From contig CAJXOW010000008.1 of NCBI GenBank assembly GCA_913057825.1, forward strand, positions 1 to 64,000: DNA of 64,000 nt. The letters are read 5' to 3'. Below the pieces are notes generated by a model. That model saw only the letters and a list, made by a program, of their open reading frames with translations, was not told where the DNA came from and ran no database searches. Origin of the DNA: an uncultured Balneolaceae bacterium. GTDB taxonomy: Bacteria > Bacteroidota > Rhodothermia > Balneolales > Balneolaceae. The stretch's first letter is position 1. Each line of letters begins with the position of its first letter. Positions 34,501 to 43,236 of the stretch are shown here, piece after piece. The translations under genes were made by a program, and so were the position numbers.

Positions 34501-34809
34501 TATTTTAGTTCATATTTTGCAGAATATGTTTTTGAATAAAAAAGATGGACCCTGAATCACCAGGATCCATCCTGCAGGGGGGCAATATGGGAGATAACTA
34601 CCTAAACATGAGAAAACTGAATAGGAGTACTTATAATGTAGTCATGTCACGTTATCTACGCTTACAAAAATCAAATAAATATTTACACTTTTTTTATATT
34701 TAATTTCATTGAGAAGCTAGGCCGGATTGCACTTCGTGGGGAGCGCTGACGCGGGTAACGCTTCGCTCTGTGCTCACCAAGAAATTTATTTGTCTTCACT
34801 GCTGAGATA

Positions 34810-36153
34810 TTAAACCTCGTGCTGCTCTGCCGCTTTCATATCGAACTCTCTGCCGGCGTATCGGACCACCAGGATCCAGAATACCAGTATGATGAACACG
34901 GCAATGGAGAGCCAGCGGACATTTCCCATGCCTACATAAGCGGCCACCACCAGGTTGAGCACCACGGCCAGCACCTTCGCAGCACGCTGGACAAACATGT
35001 CGATGAAGGATTTGGCTTTGTATTTCTCGTCCTGGGTCGTGGGCGTATATAAGGCCTCCTTGGCCGATTGATTGATGGAGTAGTTTAAACTGTTGTCGCT
35101 GGCCGACATGATCGTCACAAATATGAGACTGGGTACAAGGACAAATCCGACTGTCCCCATCAACAGGGCCATGGGCAGAAACAGCAGCGCTACCCCCACA
35201 CCAAAACGCCGCATTACGAGACTCGTAAGGAATAGCTGCACTATCAGCGAAACGATGCTTGTTATTTGTCCCACAAATCCAAAATAGGCATCCTTGTTCA
35301 ATGCTCCGGCCACTTCGGTGGCTATAACGGCTGACAGTTGGAAGTCCACGATGTTTGACACCATTTCATACAATCCTATAATACCGACAATCGCCAACAA
35401 ATACTTTGAATTGAACACCAGGCGCGCCCCTGCCCAGATGGCATTGCAGTATTTGCCTTCAGCACAGGGTTCCTCTTCTTCTGCTTCGTCGTCCGACCGG
35501 TCCGGAGCCTGATAATTGACATAATACCCGATCGCCACGATCACCACGAGTGGAATCAGGCAGAGGTACAAAAGGGTGGATCGTCCCAACAGGGTGACAT
35601 ACTGTACCACCACCGTGGAACCGACAATACCGCCTATAATACCCCCCAGCCCGACCAATCCATACGATCGCTTGGCCTGTTCCGAGGTGAAAATATCGTT
35701 GGAATAGGCCCAGAAAAAGGTGACGAACGTGGAGTTGAACATATCTCCCAGTACATAAAACGACCACGCCGTTCCGGCTTCGGGCTGCCGCATCAAATTG
35801 GCAAAGATTATAAAAAGAACCGCAAATACGGAGCTTAATATGAGGTTTAAGTTATGTCTTTTGAATTTACGCGACAGCATGGTAAAGCCGATGACGATCC
35901 CGTACACCACCACCATATTCAGGACCTTGGCCAGCTGCTCAACCTCGGCCCCCGCAAAGGTGAATCCCATCAGGGTAAGCGGGGCATCCTGGTAAAAATT
36001 GACCAGCAGCCCGCGCTTGAGGGGTTTCAAAACCCAGAAGGTCGCAATGACCATGAAAAAGAAGAGCGACATCGAGAGAACGGCGGGCCACTCTTCCCTG
36101 CGGATATCAAAAAATTCCCTGTAAATTCGTTTGCCTAGATTTTCTTTCTCCAT
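34810..36153 (-). CDS. Npt1/Npt2-family nucleotide carrier (ATP/ADP translocase-like)
   Basis: A ~447-residue inner-membrane protein with 11-12 hydrophobic helices. The start MEKENLGKRIYREFFDIRRE at 36153 avoids overlap with the upstream gene. The pattern FFFMVIATFWVLKPLKRGLL in helix 1, the FWAYSNDIFT segment and the later NYSINQSAKEALYTPTTQDE are typical of the Npt1/Npt2 carriers. These are related to ATP/ADP translocases of intracellular bacteria, but in free-living bacteria their substrate is not established. It is the last gene of a minus-strand operon after a kinase-like lipoprotein and an outer-membrane barrel. A second carrier lies at 39691. Confidence 0.8.
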   Translation of the reverse strand: MEKENLGKRIYREFFDIRREEWPAVLSMSLFFFMVIATFWVLKPLKRGLLVNFYQDAPLTLMGFTFAGAEVEQLAKVLNMVVVYGIVIGFTMLSRKFKRHNLNLILSSVFAVLFIIFANLMRQPEAGTAWSFYVLGDMFNSTFVTFFWAYSNDIFTSEQAKRSYGLVGLGGIIGGIVGSTVVVQYVTLLGRSTLLYLCLIPLVVIVAIGYYVNYQAPDRSDDEAEEEEPCAEGKYCNAIWAGARLVFNSKYLLAIVGIIGLYEMVSNIVDFQLSAVIATEVAGALNKDAYFGFVGQITSIVSLIVQLFLTSLVMRRFGVGVALLFLPMALLMGTVGFVLVPSLIFVTIMSASDNSLNYSINQSAKEALYTPTTQDEKYKAKSFIDMFVQRAAKVLAVVLNLVVAAYVGMGNVRWLSIAVFIILVFWILVVRYAGREFDMKAAEQHEV

Positions 36154-36163
36154 AAAATATTCT

Positions 36164-37858
36164 TTACTGTTCTCTTTCAATCCCTACAATACGGAGACCT
36201 CGTCGCTCCATGGCCACGTAGACCTCCACAAATTTTTCGGCTGTTTCGTGGTCCGAACGTCGTGTTACCAAATGAATTTTTAAAACGGTTGGCTCAGCGT
36301 CACCGGTCCTCCGGGAGAGGGCAGACAAGTCCGCGGTAATTTCGGGCTTCTCTGCAGTACCGGTCGACCGATAATCTTGATTCACCGCCTCTATGTTATA
36401 ATGATACGAACTTTCTCGCTCAGTAAATAATTCCCCATCCACCCCGAGATCATCGAACCGGAGGGTAAGTTGACCGTTTTGGTGTTCTGCCTTGAATCTG
36501 TCGACCGGATTCATGCGGCTGAACCAGTAGCGGCCAATTTTATCGCGGCGTTTTATCAACATCTCGACCAGGTAAGTTTCTGCCTCGGGATTTGTAATCC
36601 GCCCGGCTTCCACAACCGCCCGGATATCTTCGTCCCTGAAACTCATCACTTTTTTTGCTCCCCAGAAAGCATCGGCCGGAGTCATATTTTCGAAGGCCGG
36701 TATCGGATGTACCGGTACCCATTTGGCCGGCTTGAGGGGTTCGGCAGGGAAATATCCAACCGAGGGATAGGAAACTTCCGGTTCGACCGTCTCCCAGGGA
36801 CGAACATTGGCTCCGAATGTGATCATCGAGAGACCAATATACCGTGGATCCACCAGGTAGGCCTGTCCGTAAATCGGTTCATGGATCAGCATTCCGTTGG
36901 CGCCGAGTGTATTTCCAAAATCCTGTACATAGTGTTTAATATATCCCTCTTCCGTATAAACCGCCATCGTATTGGCATCGCGCCGGTCGGTATCGTTGAG
37001 CCACGCGCTGATAATACGCATTCCCCGCAATTCGCGTCGATCTTCGTGGTGCACCAGGTCGTTGGGATCATCGCTTCGTGTGCCCTCAAATCCCCAGGGT
37101 CCGACGGGTTTGCCGTCGACAAATTTACTGGCATAGGCCCGGATCTTTCCTTCCTCGTTGGTCGCCCTGTTTTCAATTATTTGCTGCAGATGATCACGAT
37201 TCATCGGCACTTTTTTGCCTTTCACCTCCACCGTTACATTCTTGCCGATCTTAACCTGCTCCGGTCTAAAATGAGTAATCGCAGCCTCCGGGACGTAGTA
37301 TCCCGCCGCATAGAAAAACTTTGAGCTGATCACATCGGCCGCGGTCGTCAGTTCCGGGTATTTATAGCCGTCAAACTTAATGAGAAAACGATGACCGTTT
37401 TCATCCTCGATAAAAAATCCCGAATTGGCTCCCTTCAACTTCCCCCGAAAAATGGTCCAGATTCCCCCGGTATCCGGTTTAACGGTATTGGGACCTCGGG
37501 CCAGTTCTTCGGGCGACATATGATGATAGTAGTGGCGCTTTGTATACCAGCTCGATTCCGGGACCTCTCCGAGCTGATTTACATTGTGCGCGGGCTCCGG
37601 GTCGGCAATACCCAGCAGTTGACCGAACGAGCGAAACGTTCGATTCAGATTCAGCGGCTTTTCCAGCTGGTAAAAAAACGTATTATGAATCCGATCCCAG
37701 TATTGATACTGGACCTTCCCCTCCGGCTCGGGAATATCGGCAGTATCGGGATCAAAGGTTTTAATGGGTCCGGAAGTATACGGCTTGCTCCCGGCGCATC
37801 CCAGGAAGCCGACCAGGAGCACCATCAGAAAAACCTTTTGTAAAATAATATCACCCAT
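36164..37858 (-). CDS. Lipoprotein with atypical-kinase motifs
   Basis: The start MGDIILQKVF at 37858 gives a lipoprotein signal ending LLVGFLGCAG (lipobox Cys about residue 21). The mature protein contains an atypical protein-kinase-like layout: FLIKFDGYK (candidate ATP-binding Lys about 161), a following helix with AADVISSKFFYAAGY, then WLNDTDRRDANTMAVY (Asp/Asn pair as in HxDxxxxN loops of HipA, CotH/Fam20 and PI3-kinase folds) and VQDFGNTLG. The C-terminal ~120 residues look beta-rich. It would act outside the cytoplasm. It sits directly between an outer-membrane barrel gene (34 bp upstream) and a nucleotide carrier gene. Kinase activity is inferred only from motifs. Confidence 0.6.
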   Translation of the reverse strand: MGDIILQKVFLMVLLVGFLGCAGSKPYTSGPIKTFDPDTADIPEPEGKVQYQYWDRIHNTFFYQLEKPLNLNRTFRSFGQLLGIADPEPAHNVNQLGEVPESSWYTKRHYYHHMSPEELARGPNTVKPDTGGIWTIFRGKLKGANSGFFIEDENGHRFLIKFDGYKYPELTTAADVISSKFFYAAGYYVPEAAITHFRPEQVKIGKNVTVEVKGKKVPMNRDHLQQIIENRATNEEGKIRAYASKFVDGKPVGPWGFEGTRSDDPNDLVHHEDRRELRGMRIISAWLNDTDRRDANTMAVYTEEGYIKHYVQDFGNTLGANGMLIHEPIYGQAYLVDPRYIGLSMITFGANVRPWETVEPEVSYPSVGYFPAEPLKPAKWVPVHPIPAFENMTPADAFWGAKKVMSFRDEDIRAVVEAGRITNPEAETYLVEMLIKRRDKIGRYWFSRMNPVDRFKAEHQNGQLTLRFDDLGVDGELFTERESSYHYNIEAVNQDYRSTGTAEKPEITADLSALSRRTGDAEPTVLKIHLVTRRSDHETAEKFVEVYVAMERRGLRIVGIEREQ

Positions 37859-37891
37859 AAATCTGTACCGCTCGATCATGCTGAAATACAT

Positions 37892-39172
37892 TTAAAAGTT
37901 CGGATTGATGGATAAAATGACCCGGCTGTGGTTTTTGCTGAAGGCAAACTCCGACCGGAACGCAAATCCTCCCGCTCCATAAAGGTGAAGCCCGACCCCG
38001 TAACTCGTTTTAAAATCACTGAATTGAATATTTTCGAACCCGTCGAAAACCTGTCCCTCGTCCATAAAAAGACTTACATCCGCGAAATTCCAGATGGGGT
38101 ACCGGTACTCGAGCGTAAAAAGAAGCGATCCGTCCTCCCGGAAACGGTCGCTGGGAAATCCCCGCAGATCGTAAGAACTTCCCAGTTTCGGCAACTCATA
38201 AAAGGGAATCTCTTTACCCTCTAATGCTTCCGCTTTACGGAGCCGGCTTTTAAATGCAAGGCGGCGATTTTCGGGCAAAAACCGAACCGGCAAGAACGCT
38301 TGCCACTCTGCCGTGTACGTTACATAGCGATATCGATCGTTCAGCAGCGATTGCGTATATGACAACCCCAGCTTGTAGCGGGTCCCCCCAACCGTTCGCT
38401 TTTTCCCCTTACTGCGGTCCAGTTGCATCGACGTTCCCACCGACACAAATGAATCTTCCCCGATTCTGTCAGGGGAAAATTGCAAGGTCGAATCGGAACT
38501 ACTTCGATACTCGCTCCGTCCGATGCGAATATTTTTCCATTGTCCTTCCAGGATCCAATTCAGTCGCGGTGCCGCCGGCTGTTCATAGGTGATACCGGCC
38601 ATTTTTACCTCTTTATCATAAAAGGTACGTCGATTGTCGTCCGTAATATTACTTATATAAAAGGACTTCACCGGATCATTGCCATACTCTCCCTCCAACT
38701 CCAGATTTCCGTCAGCATGGACAAAACCGGGTATCTCATACTCCAGGTCAAAGTCATTATAGTCCTTCGATCCGAATAACACCTCCATCCGTACCTGGTG
38801 GTTTACCGGCAGGAATTTATTATGATAGGCCAACAAACCATAAGCAGCTCCTGCATCGCCGCCCAATTCGAATAAAGGATAAACTCCGTAGGGGGCCCTT
38901 TCCCCTTTAAATAAATTGGGAAATTCCTGTTCGAAGGTTTTAAGACCGTAGCTGACCGGCCACGTTATCCCCTGAAAAATATAAGAGGGAAGCGCCAGTA
39001 CATGCCCTCCAAAAGTGCGAGAGGATTTATATTGTTGAGTATCGGGATGGGAACTTTTATCGGAGGCCGTATCCATTGAAGGTTGGTACCCAAACGAAGA
39101 TCCATTTGCATGGCATATTTCAAAAGAAACAAAAAACAGCAGGACTACCGCGGTAATGCTAAGTTTACGCAT
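37892..39172 (-). CDS. BamA/TamA-like outer-membrane barrel protein
   Basis: A 426-residue protein with signal peptide RKLSITAVVLLFFVSFEICH and a long beta-strand pattern. The C-terminal part (YELPKLGSSYDLRGFPSDRF, then LLFTLEYRYPIWNFADVSLF, ending HSRVILSINPNF) is the bacterial surface antigen/Omp85 barrel with the conserved LRGF motif. There are no POTRA domains, so it is a barrel-only member, as in patatin- or TamA-related short forms. First gene of the operon with the kinase-like lipoprotein and the nucleotide carrier. It may export or anchor its lipoprotein partner. Confidence 0.75.
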   Translation of the reverse strand: MRKLSITAVVLLFFVSFEICHANGSSFGYQPSMDTASDKSSHPDTQQYKSSRTFGGHVLALPSYIFQGITWPVSYGLKTFEQEFPNLFKGERAPYGVYPLFELGGDAGAAYGLLAYHNKFLPVNHQVRMEVLFGSKDYNDFDLEYEIPGFVHADGNLELEGEYGNDPVKSFYISNITDDNRRTFYDKEVKMAGITYEQPAAPRLNWILEGQWKNIRIGRSEYRSSSDSTLQFSPDRIGEDSFVSVGTSMQLDRSKGKKRTVGGTRYKLGLSYTQSLLNDRYRYVTYTAEWQAFLPVRFLPENRRLAFKSRLRKAEALEGKEIPFYELPKLGSSYDLRGFPSDRFREDGSLLFTLEYRYPIWNFADVSLFMDEGQVFDGFENIQFSDFKTSYGVGLHLYGAGGFAFRSEFAFSKNHSRVILSINPNF

Positions 39173-39690
39173 GATATGGAGTTTGTAGAAAGAATACTCA
39201 TAATTATTGAATAATATATTAGTTTATGTACAAATGGGTAAAATCTATATCTTAAAGAAATAGGCGGCTTAGCAATCCTTTATTTTAAGCAAAAACATCT
39301 GTCGCCCAACGCAGTTCTCGGTCTTTTACAAAATCTACTGCAAAAACTGAATTTGATTTATTTCCGGCGCTAAAAATAATCGGCACTCTGCGCTATATAG
39401 TTCCACTATCCACCCGATGTTTAGAAAGGATGGGTATACTGAATCTTACCCGTCACAATATATGAATAAGATCTATTGGTAATACTGATGTTAACGTATT
39501 ATCAACATAACGAAACGCAACAGATACCAAACAGGTTTTCTTGAGGATTGATCAGCGAAAGATTCTATTAGCGATAGTATTGAAGACTTGAACAGACTGC
39601 CGGCACTATTTTTTGAAGATATTTGGCTGTTGACTAATCGGCGAATTACCATTATCTCTTGATACTATATGATCAACTGATTTATACGGA
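39173..39690. other. Divergent promoter region
   Basis: 518 bp between the barrel gene and the divergent HEAT-fused carrier. It includes an AT-rich block around 39195-39235 with the small palindrome ATTATTGAATAAT. No gene, repeat family or RNA is evident. Promoters in both directions are expected here. Confidence 0.4.
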
Positions 39691-42435
39691 ATGAAATGGC
39701 TCATCAGCACATTTTACGATATCCGGCAGAACGAATGGAGCTCTGCCTCTCTCATGTTTGGGCTTCATTTTCTTTTCATGATGGTGCTTTACTTTCTTAA
39801 ACCGGCCCGTGACAGTCTTTTCCTAACCACCAACGGCCCCCAGGATCTGCCCTTCGTTTACATTCTGCTGGCCCTTATCTCCCTCCCCGTGACGTATTTC
39901 CTAACACGTGCAATGCACCTTTATCCGCTCAAAACGGTCCTGATGTGGACCAGCGGCATACTGGCGGGGAACCTGGTACTATTTCGGTGGCTACTCGAAT
40001 TCAACATTGAATGGATCTACCTGGTGTTTTATCTCTGGGTGGGCATCTTCGGAATTCTGGTTATCTCTCTCTACTGGCTTTTGGCGAATGCCGTGTTTCG
40101 GCCGGCCCAGTCGAAACGGCTTTTTCCCTTTTTAACGCTCGGAGCAATCCTCGGAGCTATCAGCGGCAGCCAGGCTTCCAGCCTCTTTGTCTCGCTGCTG
40201 GGCCTATCTACGGCGGACCTGTTATTTATCGGGGTCTTTCTTCTTTTGTCGACTTTGGTTTTGCTTTACTACCTGGCCCCACCCGATCGTTCCGCTTCAG
40301 CGACCGTTTTCCCCGAATATCCCGATCAGGGCGACGACCTGATTCGCGCCGGCAAATCGATTTTCAAATCGAGCTACCAGTTCAGGATAGCCACCATCAT
40401 CGGAATCGCCATGGTGGTGACCACTCTCACTGACTATCAATTTAAGACCCTGTCGCTGCAAGCTTATCCTGACAGAGCCGGGCTTACTGCTTTTATGGGG
40501 TGGTTTTACGGAGGGGTCAGTGTTGCTTCGCTGATCATACAAGTCCTGCTTTCGAAATCGATCATCAAAAAGCTCGGTATTTCCGGCACCATCCTATCCC
40601 GTCCCTCCGGCATGGTCATCGCCGCGGTCTTGATGGCGGTAGAGCCGGTCCTGGCCTCCATGGTACTTTTGAATGGGTATGACAGCGCCACCCGGTATTC
40701 GATCGACAAAACAGGCCGGGAGCTCTTGTTTTTGCCGCTCTCCCAGCACACCAAAGAACGAACCAAACTCTTCATTGACATATTTGTAGACCGTTTTTCC
40801 AGGGGCCTGGGAGGCGTTTTGCTGCTGGGATTTATCTACCTACTCAACTGGTCGGTATACCCGATCACCTTCGTGGTTATCGGACTCCTGTTGATCTGGG
40901 GATACCTGGGGTTCCGAGCCAAAAAAGGCTATGTTGAGAAATTCAGGGCTTCGCTGCAAAATCAGCTCATCAGCACGAATAGTATAGCACTTAACCTCAG
41001 TGAACCTTCCATTCTATCCTTAATCCGGGAATCCCTGCAAAGCTCCAAAGATGTACAAGTGCTTCATACCCTGTTTTTGCTGGAAGACAGTGATATTGAC
41101 CCCCTGGCCGATGTCCTGCAGCAATTGCTAAACCACAACAACCGCGAAATCCGGCTGTGGGCCGTAAAACTGCTTCAAAAGGCGGAAGAGGTGGATGTTT
41201 CCGACGATATTGAAAAACTGTTGAAAGATGAAGACCCCGAAGTGCGACTCGAATCCATTTATTACCTGTGCCAAAATTCTACCGAGGACCCCTCCGACGT
41301 TATCTTTTCCTACCTGGAGGATGAAGACGAAATGCTGAAATCGGCCGCCCTCGGTTGTGCCTGTAAACACCACGAACCAGAACATGACCCCGTCGACCCC
41401 CGATATTTTGAGCAGCTTTTCAACAAAGAAGGAGAGGACGCTGTCATTATCCGGGCTCAACTGGCCGATGCACTGGGATATATCTCCAACCGGGAGCTTG
41501 CCTACCAGTATCTCGACAAGATGCTGGACGACGAACACCCTTCCGTGGCCAAACGAGCCATCAACAGCGCCGCCCGGCAGAAACTCGATCGGCTTCTCCC
41601 CAAACTGCTGCAAAAATTCAAGCAGGAAGGGTTTGCCATGGATCTCATAAAAGCACTCGGATCATACGGCAGCGACTACCTGGTTCTATTCAAAGATCGA
41701 TTTAGAAATGAAGAGATGGATTTCACCATCAGGAAACACATCCCCCGCATCTTTGCGACGGTGGGCACGCAAACTTCAGCCGACCATCTTCTGGGCATGT
41801 TGAAAATCGAAAATACCGAACTGCGGTTTCACGTGATCAAATCCCTCAATAAAATCTACCGGGACCATCCTGCGGTCAAAATAGACCCGGATCCCGTACG
41901 CGCCATCATGAAAAGTGAAATTCAATCCTATTATGATATGCTGGCCGTGAAGATGAACCAACCCGATTCCCTGCCCAACAAACTACTGATTAATGCCATA
42001 ACTGAGAAGATGCAGCAGACCATTGAGCGGGTTTTTCGATTGCTGGGATTGTTATATGATCCGAGGGATATGCACGGCACCTACCTGGCCATCCAGAGCA
42101 TGTTAGACGAAAAACGGTCGGCAGCCATTGAGTTCCTCGATAATATTCTGCACGATGTGGATGTACCCTACATACTACCGCTGGTGGATGAACGGACTGA
42201 GTCAGAGCAATTTTCGGTGGGGCACGACCTGTTTGGCATAGCCGAGATGAGTTATGACGAGGGACTCCTTAAATTGATTGATGGCGAGGATCGATGGCTT
42301 AAGGTTTCTGCCTTATACAGTGTATCCCCGCATTGCCCGGGCATACTGCAACAGCGTGTCCAAGAGGCCTCCCGGTCTGCCGATCCACTAATCCGAGAAA
42401 CTGCCGAACTGGTTATTAAACGCAACGCCGCATAG
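39691..42435 (+). CDS. Npt1/Npt2-family carrier fused to HEAT-like repeats
   Basis: A 914-residue protein. Residues ~1-420 are a 11-12-helix carrier with the Npt signature FLKPARDSLFLTTNGPQDLP near the N-terminus and YSIDKTGRELLFLPLSQHTK late in the domain. Residues ~440-914 are soluble HEAT/armadillo-like helical repeats (NREIRLWAVKLLQKAEEV, DEDPEVRLESIYYLCQ, DEHPSVAKRAINSAARQ). The fusion suggests a transporter controlled by or docked to a cytoplasmic partner. The next gene, 19 bp on, is a CAP_ED domain protein that could be that partner. Substrate unproven. Confidence 0.8.
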   Translation: MKWLISTFYDIRQNEWSSASLMFGLHFLFMMVLYFLKPARDSLFLTTNGPQDLPFVYILLALISLPVTYFLTRAMHLYPLKTVLMWTSGILAGNLVLFRWLLEFNIEWIYLVFYLWVGIFGILVISLYWLLANAVFRPAQSKRLFPFLTLGAILGAISGSQASSLFVSLLGLSTADLLFIGVFLLLSTLVLLYYLAPPDRSASATVFPEYPDQGDDLIRAGKSIFKSSYQFRIATIIGIAMVVTTLTDYQFKTLSLQAYPDRAGLTAFMGWFYGGVSVASLIIQVLLSKSIIKKLGISGTILSRPSGMVIAAVLMAVEPVLASMVLLNGYDSATRYSIDKTGRELLFLPLSQHTKERTKLFIDIFVDRFSRGLGGVLLLGFIYLLNWSVYPITFVVIGLLLIWGYLGFRAKKGYVEKFRASLQNQLISTNSIALNLSEPSILSLIRESLQSSKDVQVLHTLFLLEDSDIDPLADVLQQLLNHNNREIRLWAVKLLQKAEEVDVSDDIEKLLKDEDPEVRLESIYYLCQNSTEDPSDVIFSYLEDEDEMLKSAALGCACKHHEPEHDPVDPRYFEQLFNKEGEDAVIIRAQLADALGYISNRELAYQYLDKMLDDEHPSVAKRAINSAARQKLDRLLPKLLQKFKQEGFAMDLIKALGSYGSDYLVLFKDRFRNEEMDFTIRKHIPRIFATVGTQTSADHLLGMLKIENTELRFHVIKSLNKIYRDHPAVKIDPDPVRAIMKSEIQSYYDMLAVKMNQPDSLPNKLLINAITEKMQQTIERVFRLLGLLYDPRDMHGTYLAIQSMLDEKRSAAIEFLDNILHDVDVPYILPLVDERTESEQFSVGHDLFGIAEMSYDEGLLKLIDGEDRWLKVSALYSVSPHCPGILQQRVQEASRSADPLIRETAELVIKRNAA

Positions 42436-42454
42436 ATTCTTAGAAATACCTATT

Positions 42455-42886
42455 ATGGATACCATTATAGAACGCGTCATATTTCTCCAGGGTGTCGAAT
42501 TGTTCTCTGATATCCCCTCCGAACAGTTGGGGCACCTGGCGGGTATTACTCAGCGATTCACAGCCGAAGCAGGTGAAACGCTATTCAAGGAGGGAGATCC
42601 GTCGGACTCCATGTTTGTGCTGATCGATGGCAAGGTTCAACTATTTCGCAATGAAGTTTTTCGTCTGGAAGTTACCGAACCGCAAGCACTGGGAGTTTGG
42701 GGATTTTTCGACGAGGGTAGTCGCCTCACCACCATTCGGTGTCCCGAGGAAAGTCACTTTCTGAAAATCAATCGCATGGATTTCTTTGATTTACTTGAAG
42801 AACGCGTTCATATCAGTGAAGGCTTGCTCAAGTATTTTGTCCACCGCATCCGGGCTTTGATTGAACAGTCTGATATTGTGGTCTAA
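42455..42886 (+). CDS. CAP_ED (cyclic nucleotide-binding-like) domain protein
   Basis: A 143-residue protein that is a single CAP_ED domain: LFSDIPSEQLGHLAGI, then AGETLFKEGDPSDSMFVLID, GKVQLFRN, and a C-terminal helix. The region normally holding the phosphate-binding RxAT box reads FFDEGSRLTTIRC, so cyclic nucleotide binding is uncertain. It has no DNA-binding HTH, so it is not a transcription factor. Translationally close to the HEAT-fused carrier; probably its regulatory subunit. Confidence 0.75.
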   Translation: MDTIIERVIFLQGVELFSDIPSEQLGHLAGITQRFTAEAGETLFKEGDPSDSMFVLIDGKVQLFRNEVFRLEVTEPQALGVWGFFDEGSRLTTIRCPEESHFLKINRMDFFDLLEERVHISEGLLKYFVHRIRALIEQSDIVV

Positions 42887-43236
42887 CAAAGATTTCGTCA
42901 TCGTGCTTTTTCGTTGCATTTTTATTTATGGGATATCTCTATATGCTCCACAAAAAGAAACACTGTCCAATAAAACTTAATCGGTCATTCAATTCGCTTT
43001 CGACTTGTCCGGCAAAGTAGAGGGAGTCGATTTTGATTTTTAAAGAATTTGTCGGAATTTCGGGATAGCATCTAAAAAATCATAAAAACCCCGCATTGTT
43101 CCGAACGACCGAAATGCTAACTTTATAACGAAAATTTTAACGCATTAACTGTAAGACGGTCGAAGGGCCTGGATTTTAGCGAGCATCCCTACAGCCACAC
43201 GGTCCGCTCGATCTCTTAAATTACACTTCCGGTATC
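42887..43236. other. Intergenic region before alpha-amylase
   Basis: 350 bp without a gene. It begins after the CAP_ED stop and leads into the amylase ATG. I see no strong terminator, repeat or operator; a promoter is expected in its right half. Confidence 0.35.

Noticed and set aside
34720-34800. Possible GC-rich hairpin before the carrier gene's 3' end
   Set aside because: Pairing is patchy and no T-run follows; not strong enough to call a terminator.
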